A stretch of DNA of 50,455 nucleotides from an uncultured Bacteroides sp. (lineage in GTDB: Bacteria > Bacteroidota > Bacteroidia > Bacteroidales > Bacteroidaceae): positions 1-50,455 of the forward strand of contig CANSEY010000032.1 of assembly GCA_947646015.1 (NCBI GenBank), in the 5' to 3' direction. Shown piece by piece: positions 9,048-17,490 of this stretch. Made by a program: the position numbers and the translations under genes. Every line of letters starts with the position of its first letter. Positions within the stretch are counted from its first letter, which is position 1. Under the pieces are notes generated by a model, which was not told the DNA's origin, did no database searches, and saw nothing but the letters and a program-made list of their open reading frames with translations.

Positions 9048-9175
9048 TTATCTAACCGACATCTTCATCGTTCCACCCGGGTGAACAGATCATTGCACAA
9101 TAATGAACTGGCTTATTCACCTAGGTGATAGAGACTGTTCACCCGGGTGGAACGATGAAGATGTCGGTTAGATAA
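9048..9175. repeat. Long perfect inverted repeat with three CACCnnGGTG palindromes
   Basis: Two 41-bp arms (9048-9088 and 9135-9175) are perfect reverse complements around a 46-bp spacer. Each arm contains CACCCGGGTG (9074-9083, 9140-9149), and the spacer contains TCACCTAGGTGA (9117-9128). Centres are 44 and 22 bp apart. No target-site duplication is visible at the ends. It lies 93 bp past the helD stop. It could be a terminator, a mobile REP/MITE-like element or an operator cluster. Confidence 0.85.
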
Positions 9176-9335
9176 CAGAATAAGATATATAGGATAACAT
9201 CTAGGATACAGTGACTTAACATACAAACAACTGCTGGTTTTAAACAGATATAGCGGACCACATCTTATGTACTTACTTTGATGTGAGAGATAGCAATGAG
9301 AGATAACCGAAAACTAGTGGTTTTGATGGAAAAAC

Positions 9336-9371
9336 AATGAGAGATACCTGTTCGGAAAGGTATCTCTCATT
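9336..9371. terminator. 14-bp hairpin, possible terminator
   Basis: Arms 9336-9349 and 9358-9371 (AATGAGAGATACCT and complement) are perfect with an 8-base loop, but no strong T-tract follows. A 12-bp direct repeat, CAATGAGAGATA, occurs at 9294-9305 and 9335-9346, so the left arm is itself duplicated. Confidence 0.5.
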
Positions 9372-9418
9372 CATTATATTAATGATTGTCAGCATACTAG
9401 ATATTCCACAGTGAGACC

Positions 9419-9574
9419 GTGAGACTAAAATTATTTTTTTTCTTTCTAGAAGAGTCTTTTTCCAATAATGACAAAGGATTCATTGTAACAGGCAAAAGCA
9501 GCACATACCGCTTTGATGATATTGGGGAACTGCCCTCTATGAATATGACAATGATGCATATGGAATCACAATGA
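9419..9574 (+). pseudogene. Possible short gene remnant
   Basis: A 51-codon open frame with a GTG start. Its second half has protein-like composition (NNDKGFIVTGKSSTYRFDD...), ending MMHMESQ. There is no ribosome binding site and no recognisable family. It may be the tail of a decayed gene, since the region 8956-9661 holds no other coding sequence. Confidence 0.2.
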
Positions 9575-9661
9575 TAAAAAATAATGTGTCAATGCAGTCA
9601 TCATTAAAAAAAGGCACTACTCCTTATTTCAAATCCGAGAGATTTTCACTACATTCACAGC

Positions 9662-11317
9662 ATGAAATGCAGAATTATACTTGGACTATCAGCCATTCTC
9701 TTTTTTACAGGATGTTATAATAGAGAACATATTTCCCGGCTTGACGAGGCGGAAGCTCTGTTACAAAACAAGCCGGACAGTGCCTTGACAATATTAAAGC
9801 AGCTCAGCCAGGAAGGCAGTCAGGCCGAACAGGCCAGATATGCCTTGCTTTACTCGGAAGCATTAGATAAAAACCATATTAAAGTAACGGATGATTCACT
9901 GATTCGCCAGGCTTGGAGCCATTATAAACACTATTCCAAAGATTTACGACACCAATGTAAGACTCTCTATTATTGGGGACGAATCAAACTACGGGCAGGA
10001 GACAAACCGGGAGCATTGCGCCTTTTTCTCAAAATAGAAGAGAAACTGAAAGACACCAATGAACCTTATTATACAGGACTGTTATACGGGCAAATCGGTG
10101 AAGTATATTATGAACAGATGAACTACAGCCGGGCTTATCATTATTTCCGTGAAGCCCGCAATAACTTCCGGCAGTCGGATAATGTACGTGAAGAAACGGA
10201 GTCAACACTTGATATGGCAGCCGCAGCTTTTCATTCGAAAGACATAGAGAAAGCAATGCGTCTCTACGCCGCCGCTCTTGATCTGGCCGACGAACAAAAG
10301 AACGATCACCTGGCAAAAGCCAGCCTCACGAACCTTGCCTCTCTTTATGTAGTATCGGGCAAGCGGCAAATTCCTCATGACTTGCTGCAACGCATCGAGC
10401 TTTCCGCCCGACAGGATACCCTGTACGGCTACCATACACTGGTAGATGTGAACCTTCTGAAAAATCGTATAGACAGCGCACGCTACTATCTGGCTCTCGC
10501 AGAAGCACAGACTACCGACATCCGTGACTTGGCCGACCTGCAATATACCGCATATCGTATTGAAGCACAAACCAGGAACTTTGAGAAAGCAACCGATAAC
10601 ATACATCGTTATATCTATCTGACTGATTCGCTGACACGCTCAAACATGCAGTTTTCCGCCGGCATGGTGGAACGCGAATATTTTAAAGAACGGACTGACT
10701 TTGCCGAATACCGGATGAAAAACCGTACTACCTGGGAAATCGCAGCAGCAACTGTAATCCTTCTGATGATAGGAGTGGCTTATTACATCACCCGCCAACG
10801 CCTGCGACTGCAACGCGAACGCACCGACCGCTATCTGCTACTGGCAGAAGAAGCTAATTCCGAGTATAAAACTCTGACCGAACGCATGGAAGGACAGCGC
10901 AATACTGAAAACCATCTAAAAGGATTGATAGCCTCTCGTTTTGACATTATCGACAAATTGGGAAAAACTTACTACGAACGCGAGAATACCGCATCACAAC
11001 AGGCCGCCATGTTCCACGAAGTGAAACAAATAATCACCGATTTTGCAGAAAACAATGAAATGCTGCAAGAACTGGAGCTTATCGTAAATACCTGCCATGA
11101 CAACGCCATGCAAAAACTCCGGAATGATTTCCCTGCAATGAAAGAAGCTGACATTCGGTTACTCTGCTATATCTTTGTAGGTTTTTCACCACAAGTAATA
11201 AGCCTGTTCATGAAAGATACGGTAGCCAATGTATATGCCCGGAAGTCACGACTTAAATCACGTATCAAATCAGCAGAGACTGCTAACAAGGACCTGTTTT
11301 TATCACTTTTCGGATAG
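9662..11317 (+). CDS. TPR lipoprotein with membrane helix and cytoplasmic HTH-like end
   Basis: 551 residues. The N-terminal signal ends in a lipobox (FFTGC, Cys about 19). TPR-like helices span roughly 25-340 (for example EAEALLQNKPDSALTILKQL and YGQIGEVYYEQMNYSRAYHYFREA). One membrane helix lies at about 356-376 (IAAATVILLMIGVAYYI), then a coiled coil, then a C-terminal region (DIRLLCYIFVGFSPQVISLFM...ANVYARKSRLKSRI) that looks like a divergent LuxR-type helix-turn-helix. This is the common Bacteroides TPR regulator layout (DUF6377-like). It probably senses something in the periplasm and controls the two surface genes downstream. The lipobox and the transmembrane helix together are odd; the first segment may simply be a signal anchor. 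Confidence 0.7.
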   Translation: MKCRIILGLSAILFFTGCYNREHISRLDEAEALLQNKPDSALTILKQLSQEGSQAEQARYALLYSEALDKNHIKVTDDSLIRQAWSHYKHYSKDLRHQCKTLYYWGRIKLRAGDKPGALRLFLKIEEKLKDTNEPYYTGLLYGQIGEVYYEQMNYSRAYHYFREARNNFRQSDNVREETESTLDMAAAAFHSKDIEKAMRLYAAALDLADEQKNDHLAKASLTNLASLYVVSGKRQIPHDLLQRIELSARQDTLYGYHTLVDVNLLKNRIDSARYYLALAEAQTTDIRDLADLQYTAYRIEAQTRNFEKATDNIHRYIYLTDSLTRSNMQFSAGMVEREYFKERTDFAEYRMKNRTTWEIAAATVILLMIGVAYYITRQRLRLQRERTDRYLLLAEEANSEYKTLTERMEGQRNTENHLKGLIASRFDIIDKLGKTYYERENTASQQAAMFHEVKQIITDFAENNEMLQELELIVNTCHDNAMQKLRNDFPAMKEADIRLLCYIFVGFSPQVISLFMKDTVANVYARKSRLKSRIKSAETANKDLFLSLFG

Positions 11318-11329
11318 GTGTTAGGCCAG

Positions 11330-11400
11330 TGTTAGAAATCTGAGAACCCATTCAAAATAACTATCTGAATATCAACACTATTAAAACACCAGTGTTAGAT
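11330..11400. promoter_or_regulatory. Direct repeats CCAGTGTTAGA upstream of the lipoprotein operon
   Basis: CCAGTGTTAGA occurs at 11330-11340 and 11390-11400, with another GTGTTAG at 11319-11325. The repeats sit between the TPR regulator stop and the promoter of the next operon, a plausible operator for that regulator. This is inference. Confidence 0.4.
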
Positions 11401-11441
11401 TTACAAGATCGTACCATAACTCAAAAATGATACGATCTTAC

Positions 11442-11449
11442 TACTTTTG
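11442..11449 (+). promoter_or_regulatory. -7 box TACTTTTG of the lipoprotein operon
   Basis: Exact TAnnTTTG match 31 bp before the ATG at 11480. Just upstream is a 9-bp hairpin, AAGATCGTA (11405-11413) with TACGATCTT (11431-11439), which may end the TPR gene transcript or bind a regulator. Confidence 0.55.
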
Positions 11450-11479
11450 CATTCGAAAAAATTGAAAAAAGAGAAGATT

Positions 11480-11884
11480 ATGAGAAAGATTGTTATTCTG
11501 CTAGGTATCATACTTTTTATGATAGCGTGCGAAAAAGGAAACGAAGAAGTGAGAGAAGCTAAAGTAGTGGTTGTCGTTTATGATGAAAATGGAAAAATTG
11601 CAACGGGTATTCCCGTAAAGATGTATAATGAAAAAGATTATAAAGTTTTTGAGAAAGATAATCTGACCTTACCTACTGCGGTTGCCCGAACCAATGAAAG
11701 CGGGATAGCCACCTTTATTTTACCGCAAGAAGAATGGTTCGCAGCACAGTCGCAGCGGTTCTTTACGTTCGTGGTACAAGAAGGTGGCGGACCTGATAAC
11801 TACCAGATATGGTCTTCCGGCAGAACCGTAGAAGCAGGTAAGGTAGTGAAAATAGAAATACGTTTAACCCAATTCCCTAACTAA
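11480..11884 (+). CDS. Small surface lipoprotein
   Basis: 134 residues from the ATG at 11480; the upstream in-frame ATG at 11447 overlaps the promoter. Lipobox MIAC near residue 15. The mature part looks like one Ig-like or carboxypeptidase regulatory beta-sandwich: VVVVYDENGKIATGIPVKMYN...TNESGIATF is typical of such folds. No catalytic motif. The LRR lipoprotein follows 12 bp later, so the two are an operon, probably under the TPR regulator upstream. Confidence 0.7.
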   Translation: MRKIVILLGIILFMIACEKGNEEVREAKVVVVVYDENGKIATGIPVKMYNEKDYKVFEKDNLTLPTAVARTNESGIATFILPQEEWFAAQSQRFFTFVVQEGGGPDNYQIWSSGRTVEAGKVVKIEIRLTQFPN

Positions 11885-11896
11885 GCTTTTATCACA

Positions 11897-13183
11897 ATGA
11901 AACAAACTAAACTTAATATATTAATAGTACTTTGCCTGCAAATGATGACAGGACTTACATTACTGAGTTGCAGCACTGAAAACGATGAATTCAAGAAGGA
12001 ACTGCCTCCAACGGAGCAACCATCTGAACCCACAGGAGCCTTACTTGAACGTTTTTCCATAGACCAGCTGCCTGCAAAAACGATTTATGCATTAGGAGAG
12101 AGTATAGACTTAACTGGACTCAAAGTGACAGGTGAATATGATGATGGGAAACAACGGTCCGTGAATGTTGCCCCAAAACAGATCAGTGGTTTCTCGTCAT
12201 CTGTCCCTGTCGACAAACAGGAAGTGACCATAACAATAGAAGGAAAGCAGAAAAGCTTTACTATTCAGGTGGCGCCTGTCCGTGTGGAAAACGGAGTTCT
12301 GACAGAAGTCCTGAAAGGGTACGATGAAATCATACTCCCCAACAGCGTGAAATCCATTCCTAAAAACGCTTTCAACGGCAGTAAAATAAACAAGGTGACA
12401 CTCAATGAGGGACTGAAATCCATCGGAGATATGGCTTTCTTCAATTCAACTATTCAGGAAGTTATATTTCCCTCGACTCTGGAACAGCTTGAGGAAAACA
12501 TATTCTACTATTGCTATCACCTTAAAAAAGCAGATTTAAGCCGGACTAAACTCACTAAACTTCCCGCAAGCACCTTTGTATATGCGGGCGTTGAAGAAGT
12601 GTTATTACCTGCTACGTTGACAGAAATCGATGCACAGGCATTCCTCAAGACGTCTCAACTGAAAACGATTGAGATTCCGGAGAACGTCAGAACAATCGGG
12701 CTGGAAGCATTCCGGGAAAGTAGCATTACAACCGTGAAGTTACCGAATGGTGTTACAAACATAGCGCAAAGAGCCTTTTATTACTGTCCGGAATTAACGG
12801 AAGTGACAACTTACGGAACTGTTTTCAATGATGATCCCGAAGCTATGATTCACCCTTACTGTCTGGAAGGATGTCCCCAATTAACACGTTTCGAAATTCC
12901 ACAAAGTATCCGGATATTGGGACAAGGATTATTGGGCGGTAACAGAAAAGTCACTCAACTGACCATTCCGGCAAATGTGACACAGATTAATTTTTCAGCA
13001 TTCAATAACACAGGTATCAAAGAAGTCAAGGTAGAAGGGATAACACCCCCACAAGTATTTGAAAAGATATGGTACGGATTTCCGGATGACATTACTGTCA
13101 TTCGTGTTCCCGCCGAATCTGTAGAGAAATATAAAACCGCAGCCGGTTGGCAAGACTACACAAACAAAATACAAGCGTCCTGA
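11897..13183 (+). CDS. BspA-type leucine-rich-repeat surface lipoprotein
   Basis: 428 residues. Signal with lipobox (LTLLSC, Cys about 25), a Pro/Glu linker, an Ig-like Big_3 domain at about 50-135 ([21 protein letters not shown]...), then LRR_5 repeats to ~400 with the recurring pattern 'I-P-x-x-V-x-x-I-x-x-x-A-F'. BspA-like proteins bind host matrix or other bacteria. Exposed on the cell surface by inference from the lipobox and family. Second gene of the operon that starts at 11480. Confidence 0.85.
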   Translation: MKQTKLNILIVLCLQMMTGLTLLSCSTENDEFKKELPPTEQPSEPTGALLERFSIDQLPAKTIYALGESIDLTGLKVTGEYDDGKQRSVNVAPKQISGFSSSVPVDKQEVTITIEGKQKSFTIQVAPVRVENGVLTEVLKGYDEIILPNSVKSIPKNAFNGSKINKVTLNEGLKSIGDMAFFNSTIQEVIFPSTLEQLEENIFYYCYHLKKADLSRTKLTKLPASTFVYAGVEEVLLPATLTEIDAQAFLKTSQLKTIEIPENVRTIGLEAFRESSITTVKLPNGVTNIAQRAFYYCPELTEVTTYGTVFNDDPEAMIHPYCLEGCPQLTRFEIPQSIRILGQGLLGGNRKVTQLTIPANVTQINFSAFNNTGIKEVKVEGITPPQVFEKIWYGFPDDITVIRVPAESVEKYKTAAGWQDYTNKIQAS

Positions 13184-13193
13184 TGATTTATCT

Positions 13194-13268
13194 GAATTTT
13201 CGGTTATCATTGTAAAAGTCGATTCCACATCTGCTTTTTATGATGATAATCGGAAATTCTTTTTTATT
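13194..13268 (+). terminator. Terminator after the LRR gene
   Basis: 17-bp arms (13194-13210 and 13243-13259) match at 15 positions, the rest being G-T wobble-compatible, and are followed by a run of seven T. Confidence 0.6.
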
Positions 13269-13355
13269 CGGTTTCTGTCAGATATATTCAGTAAATATTC
13301 CGCTATATATTCTTCTTTACTCCCAAATACTGTTCTATTTTCCAGTTTTATTCTT

Positions 13356-13363
13356 TATCTTTG
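13356..13363 (+). promoter_or_regulatory. -7 box TATCTTTG of the lemA gene
   Basis: Exact consensus 66 bp before the ATG at 13429. It falls inside the longer open frame that begins at 13240 and therefore argues for the later start. Confidence 0.55.
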
Positions 13364-13428
13364 ACGCAATAAAACCACTTCGAATTCACAAATATAGAAA
13401 ACGGCAAGAGGATGCCAGACATATAGTT

Positions 13429-13980
13429 ATGACTATACTAATTATTATAGCTGTAGTAGTAGTGATTTTCATCGCTATTTACAACTCACTGGTGCGAAAA
13501 AGAAATGAGACGGAAAATGCTTTCACAGCCATCGACGTAATGCTGAAAAAGAGATACGACTTGATTCCTAATCTGGTAACTACAGTCAAAGAATATGCAG
13601 AACATGAAAAAAGCACATTCGCACAGATTACGGAAATGCGCAACAAGTCGTACGCATCTTTCTCTAATCAGGATAAAGAAAATCTGGACTCTGCTTTCTC
13701 ACAAGCCTGTACACACTTTTTTGCCATTGCAGAAAATTATCCGCAACTGAAAGCGTCTGAAAACTTCGAACAGTTACAACGTGCGCTTAACGAAACTGAA
13801 GAGCAGCTTTCGGCAGCACGCCGAACTTTTAACGCTTGCGTCACTGACTATAATAATGCAGTACAGACTTTCCCGTCAAATCTGTTGGCCGGTATGTTTG
13901 GTTTCACACGCAAAAGCGTATTCTCCATTTCCGAACAGGAACGTACTGTTCCGAATGTGAATAACTTGTTGAATCAGTAA
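13429..13980 (+). CDS. lemA: LemA family membrane protein
   Basis: 183 residues from the ATG at 13429. One N-terminal membrane helix (ILIIIAVVVVIFIAIYNSLV), then the LemA helical domain: RNETENAFTAIDVMLKKRYDLIPNL, NKSYASF, AENYPQLKASENFEQLQ. LemA proteins are anchored helical bundles of uncertain function. A longer start at 13240 would add hydrophobic residues but overlaps a terminator and precedes the promoter box. It forms an operon with the DUF3137 gene 15 bp downstream, a pairing seen widely in bacteria. Confidence 0.85.
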   Translation: MTILIIIAVVVVIFIAIYNSLVRKRNETENAFTAIDVMLKKRYDLIPNLVTTVKEYAEHEKSTFAQITEMRNKSYASFSNQDKENLDSAFSQACTHFFAIAENYPQLKASENFEQLQRALNETEEQLSAARRTFNACVTDYNNAVQTFPSNLLAGMFGFTRKSVFSISEQERTVPNVNNLLNQ

Positions 13981-13995
13981 AAAACAATATATAAT

Positions 13996-14928
13996 ATGGC
14001 AGAAAGTCCGCAATTTGAGACATTGGTACAAAGTCTTTCCTCTACTCTGCAAAGTCTTGAACAGAAACGCAAAGAACTAAAAAAGCAAGGACATTCCACC
14101 GGAATATGGGTAGGAGGGATTATTCTCGTGATTGGTATTGCATTTTCCCTTTATGCCCATGTAGCACTTATTGGAATCGGTATTGCGGCAGGTCTTGCTT
14201 TGTTGGCATACTACAGTTGTATAAATGCCAAATCGCAGGAGTTATCCACCTATTATAAACAGGAAGTAATCGCACAAATATTACAATCTTTTTGTGAAAA
14301 TGCCGTCTTCACACCCGAAGAGGGAATCAAGGAAAGTACATTCAGGAACTGTGCCCTGTTCACTTCTCCCGACCGTTATCACACAGAAGATCTGATACAG
14401 GGACGTGTAGGAAAAACGGACTTCTGCTGTGCGGAAATTCATGCCGAAGAACGAAAAACACGTGTCAATTCAAAAGGACAGACAAGTCATTATTGGGTAG
14501 ATATCTTTAAAGGTTTCTTTTTCATTGCCGATTTTCAGAAAGACTTTCAGGGACATACCACTATTTTAAGGAATAGCCTGTTCAAACTAAGCTCCAGCGG
14601 TTCGCGGGTGAAACTGGAAAATCCGGATTTCGAGAAAACATTCGATGTTTACTCTACAGACCAGATTGAAGCACGCTACCTTCTTTCTCCTTCAATGATG
14701 GAACGACTTCTTGCACTAGACAGAGAATTCAATAAGAACATCACAATTAGTTTCAGAGATTCAAATATTCTGATAGCTATTCCTGAATCAAGAAATCATT
14801 TTGAAGCCAGCATCTGGAAACCGATGGATGACCTTAGCCAGCTCAAAAACGATTTCAGCATGATTCATGCATTGGTCTCTATTGTAGAGGACTTGAATCT
14901 TAATACACGAATCTGGAGCAAAAAATAA
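13996..14928 (+). CDS. DUF3137 family membrane protein
   Basis: 310 residues. A coiled-coil start (residues 1-33), two adjacent membrane helices (about 35-80, IWVGGIILVIGIAFSLY and ALIGIGIAAGLALLAYY), then a soluble domain with TSPDRYHTEDLIQGRVGKTDF... typical of DUF3137. Function is unknown. The partner is the LemA protein just upstream; by analogy the two may form a membrane complex. Confidence 0.8.
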   Translation: MAESPQFETLVQSLSSTLQSLEQKRKELKKQGHSTGIWVGGIILVIGIAFSLYAHVALIGIGIAAGLALLAYYSCINAKSQELSTYYKQEVIAQILQSFCENAVFTPEEGIKESTFRNCALFTSPDRYHTEDLIQGRVGKTDFCCAEIHAEERKTRVNSKGQTSHYWVDIFKGFFFIADFQKDFQGHTTILRNSLFKLSSSGSRVKLENPDFEKTFDVYSTDQIEARYLLSPSMMERLLALDREFNKNITISFRDSNILIAIPESRNHFEASIWKPMDDLSQLKNDFSMIHALVSIVEDLNLNTRIWSKK

Positions 14929-14959
14929 AACGAATCAGCAGAAACAGAACCCGTTTTAT
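14925..14959 (+). terminator. Terminator after lemA-DUF3137
   Basis: Arms ATAAAACG and CGTTTTAT, separated by 19 bases. Weak, with no long T-tract beyond the arm. Confidence 0.4.
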
Positions 14960-15010
14960 ATGTCGAACTTAATAGAGGTTTGATTGATACTTCTATAGAG
15001 TTTCTGCAAC

Positions 15011-15718
15011 TCAAATCTCCCCGTTGACTCCTAATCCAAATAAAGCAAAATCACCCAGGCAAGGATCATCCGGAAAGACTTCAGCCAATGCAGCGGTGAT
15101 CCGACGGGCATTCTTCAAAGAAAAAGTTTCCGTATCCGTCAACTTGAAGTAATAAGCTACCCTACAGACATGAGTATCTAACGGAACAATCAGGTCTTTA
15201 CGATCAAAACTCTCCCAAACACCCAAATCAACCTCCGAATCCCGACGAATCATCCAACGTAAAAACATATTCAGTTTCTTTTGAGGACTTTTGGCAGAAA
15301 CTTCAAGAAATGCACATAACTTCTCCATAGGTATTCCGGAATATACCTTCAAAGCATCTTCCAAACTTCCGAACTGCGTATAGGCCGTATATAACCGACG
15401 GAAGTATCCATGAAAATCAGCATACGACAGCATCCGATAAAAACTATGGGTTGCCCCGGAAGGAAAATCTTCCTCCCACCGGCGGGATAATACATATTGA
15501 TAAGGTGAAGTTCCCATTAGCTTATGCAACTCATCCGCTTTCTTCAATATCTGCTTGCGATTGCCAAAACTCATAATTGCCGTCAGCAGTCCGCTAATCT
15601 CTATATCTTGTTTCAGCGTATAACGATGAGGGAACTGCACCGGATCACTTGCGATAAAGCCTGCACAATGGTACACCTCTGCACACATCAAAAGTTTATT
15701 CTTTATATCTTCAGTCAT
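15011..15718 (-). CDS. TIGR02757 (DUF2400) family protein
   Basis: 235 residues, cytoplasmic. It matches the TIGR02757 family: GLLTAIMSFGNRKQILKKADEL near residues 42-63, LCAFLEVSAKSPQKKLNMFLRWMIRRD, and a C-terminal VPLDTHVCRVAYYFKLTDTETFSLKNARRITAALAEVFPDDPCLGDFALFGLG. The last part resembles helix-hairpin-helix DNA glycosylases of the endonuclease III type, so a role in nucleic acid repair is possible but unproven. It starts 12 bp after the MATE gene, so the two are co-transcribed. Confidence 0.8.
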   Translation of the reverse strand: MTEDIKNKLLMCAEVYHCAGFIASDPVQFPHRYTLKQDIEISGLLTAIMSFGNRKQILKKADELHKLMGTSPYQYVLSRRWEEDFPSGATHSFYRMLSYADFHGYFRRLYTAYTQFGSLEDALKVYSGIPMEKLCAFLEVSAKSPQKKLNMFLRWMIRRDSEVDLGVWESFDRKDLIVPLDTHVCRVAYYFKLTDTETFSLKNARRITAALAEVFPDDPCLGDFALFGLGVNGEI

Positions 15719-15730
15719 TTCGAGAAAGTA

Positions 15731-17053
15731 TCAATCATTGAAAGTACAAAAGTACATATTCTGTTTGGATTTCCTCTTCAAGTACAGAATGGATTGTATT
15801 CCCAATAGAATAACGAACAGATATTCCGCCGTCATATACACCGTCAAAGAGGCATGAAAACACTCACTCAGCAAATATAGATAAATCAGATAGATCAGGA
15901 TAGTAACCAGTTGAAAGACAAAGGCAAGTCTTGTCTTTCCCGTACCTGTAACAGCATTGATATAAACATATCCGGGCAATGCAAACACATAATTCAACAA
16001 CATGACTATAAAAGGCCAGAAAGCAAGTTTTACTAAATAATCGTTATTTGTATAAAATCCGATGATCCATTGATTGCCCCAAAGAGCTGTCAGTATCAAT
16101 GGAAGCCCTACCACATAGCCTAATCTGAGAACTTTGCGGCAAACGGGAAAAAGTTCCTTCCCCTGTCCTCCCCCGATCAGATTGCTAACTAACGATCCGG
16201 TAGTAGAAGCGAAAGAATTGACTATCACAAAAAAGAGGGTAGACACACTTCGGGTAATATTGGAAATAGCAAGTTCTGTCTTCCCCAAATGTTCAATAGC
16301 CACAAAAAACAAAAACCAGGGAGCGACACTGATAAAAGCATGAAGCATACTCCATACGGACAGTTGCAGTAGTTTCATCAGCAATCTGCCATCATAGACG
16401 GCACTCAGACCATATTTTTTCTTATCTACCGTTTTACACATATATAACAAGAGTATGAGAAACGCTCCAAACTCAGCAATGGAGGAGGCCATCGCTGCTC
16501 CGGATATGCCCATATCTAGTTTGAATATCAGTAAATAGTTGAAAGGAATATTGATACAGACTGCCGTAAGAGCTGCTCCGGAGAGGAGTTTAGTATTCGT
16601 GACCCCAACCAGGAAAGCCCGGAAAGCTAAGAAAGGAAACGAAAATAACAATCCGAAACTACGCCAGTTCAGGTAACGGATCACAGCCTGATAAATTTCA
16701 TCAGAAGTAATCAGCTGTTGCAGAATAAACGGAGAAACAAGATGTATCAGCAGACAAAGCATGATTGCCATCACCATCAGAAAATATAATCCCTGAAAGA
16801 AGGTACGCCCTGTTTCTTTGTAATGCTGCTCCCCATTTCTTCGGGCAATCATAACCTGCAGACCAATGCTGAATCCAAATCCCAGCATATAAATCGCTAA
16901 ATAATATATTCCCGCAAGTGCGGATGCTCCCAATTCGATTTCTCCTACGTGTCCTAAAAAGACAGCATCGGTAATGTTGATTAATTGCTCCATCAGAATG
17001 CTCATCATCACAGGAAAGTTGATGAGCCATATTTGCTTATATGTATATTTCAT
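15731..17053 (-). CDS. MATE family multidrug/Na+ antiporter
   Basis: 440 residues with twelve predicted membrane helices in two halves. The N-terminus (QIWLINFPVMMSILMEQLINITDAVFLGHVGEIELGASALAG) is characteristic of MATE exporters, which extrude cationic compounds using Na+ or H+ gradients. It has a long leader with strong secondary structure (17135-17228). The TIGR02757 gene follows in the same operon. Substrate unknown. Confidence 0.9.
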   Translation of the reverse strand: MKYTYKQIWLINFPVMMSILMEQLINITDAVFLGHVGEIELGASALAGIYYLAIYMLGFGFSIGLQVMIARRNGEQHYKETGRTFFQGLYFLMVMAIMLCLLIHLVSPFILQQLITSDEIYQAVIRYLNWRSFGLLFSFPFLAFRAFLVGVTNTKLLSGAALTAVCINIPFNYLLIFKLDMGISGAAMASSIAEFGAFLILLLYMCKTVDKKKYGLSAVYDGRLLMKLLQLSVWSMLHAFISVAPWFLFFVAIEHLGKTELAISNITRSVSTLFFVIVNSFASTTGSLVSNLIGGGQGKELFPVCRKVLRLGYVVGLPLILTALWGNQWIIGFYTNNDYLVKLAFWPFIVMLLNYVFALPGYVYINAVTGTGKTRLAFVFQLVTILIYLIYLYLLSECFHASLTVYMTAEYLFVILLGIQSILYLKRKSKQNMYFCTFND

Positions 17054-17134
17054 TGCTCAACTAAAAATAGCACGATACAGCATACTACACTCATAGCAGT
17101 ACACAGTTTCGTAAATTCATAAAAATGGGTATAA

Positions 17135-17228
17135 AAACTCTTTGGCAAGCGGGTCGTTGCTTACCGGATAGCTGAATAGCCTGATTAGAAAGGATGCTAT
17201 TCGTTGAGCGTAGCTATATACAGAGTTT
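17135..17228 (-). promoter_or_regulatory. Structured 5' leader of the MATE operon
   Basis: Nested complementary segments: AAACTC with GAGTTT closing the domain; GGCAAGC with GCTTACC (one mismatch) as an inner hairpin; ATAGCT with AGCTAT; and GAATAGC with GCTATTC inside. A minus-strand -7 box lies at 17270-17277, so the element would be transcribed as part of the MATE leader. I do not recognise a known riboswitch class. The rest of the 17054-17490 gap is AT-rich and featureless. Confidence 0.5.
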
Positions 17229-17269
17229 CATAAATAGATGGATATACTATTAGTTCATTAATCACGCTA

Positions 17270-17277
17270 CAAAGATA
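17270..17277 (-). promoter_or_regulatory. -7 box TATCTTTG of the MATE operon
   Basis: Exact consensus on the minus strand, about 217 bp upstream of the MATE start. The -33 position carries TTAG instead of TTTG at 19-bp spacing. Confidence 0.5.
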
Positions 17278-17490
17278 GTCATTTTTATATCATCTCCTAA
17301 TATGGTATGGTATTAGCAGATTACATCTAGTAATGGACTGCTTCAGAAGCGGGAATAATAGAATTAATAATTTGATTCTGAACAACATACCTGATAATCA
17401 AATAGCAGATCGATGGCAACAGACCATCTCTATTTGAAAAAAGGCATATCATTTTGAAAAGATCAGTAACCAATAAATTATCAGATAACA

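Noticed and set aside
9285-9375. A possible sRNA ending at the 9336-9371 hairpin
   Set aside because: The promoter match is imperfect (TTACTTTG) and no T-tract follows the hairpin.
13240-13428. Longer LemA start at 13240
   Set aside because: The extra N-terminus overlaps the terminator of the upstream gene and includes the predicted promoter; LemA proteins start with a single membrane helix as at 13429.
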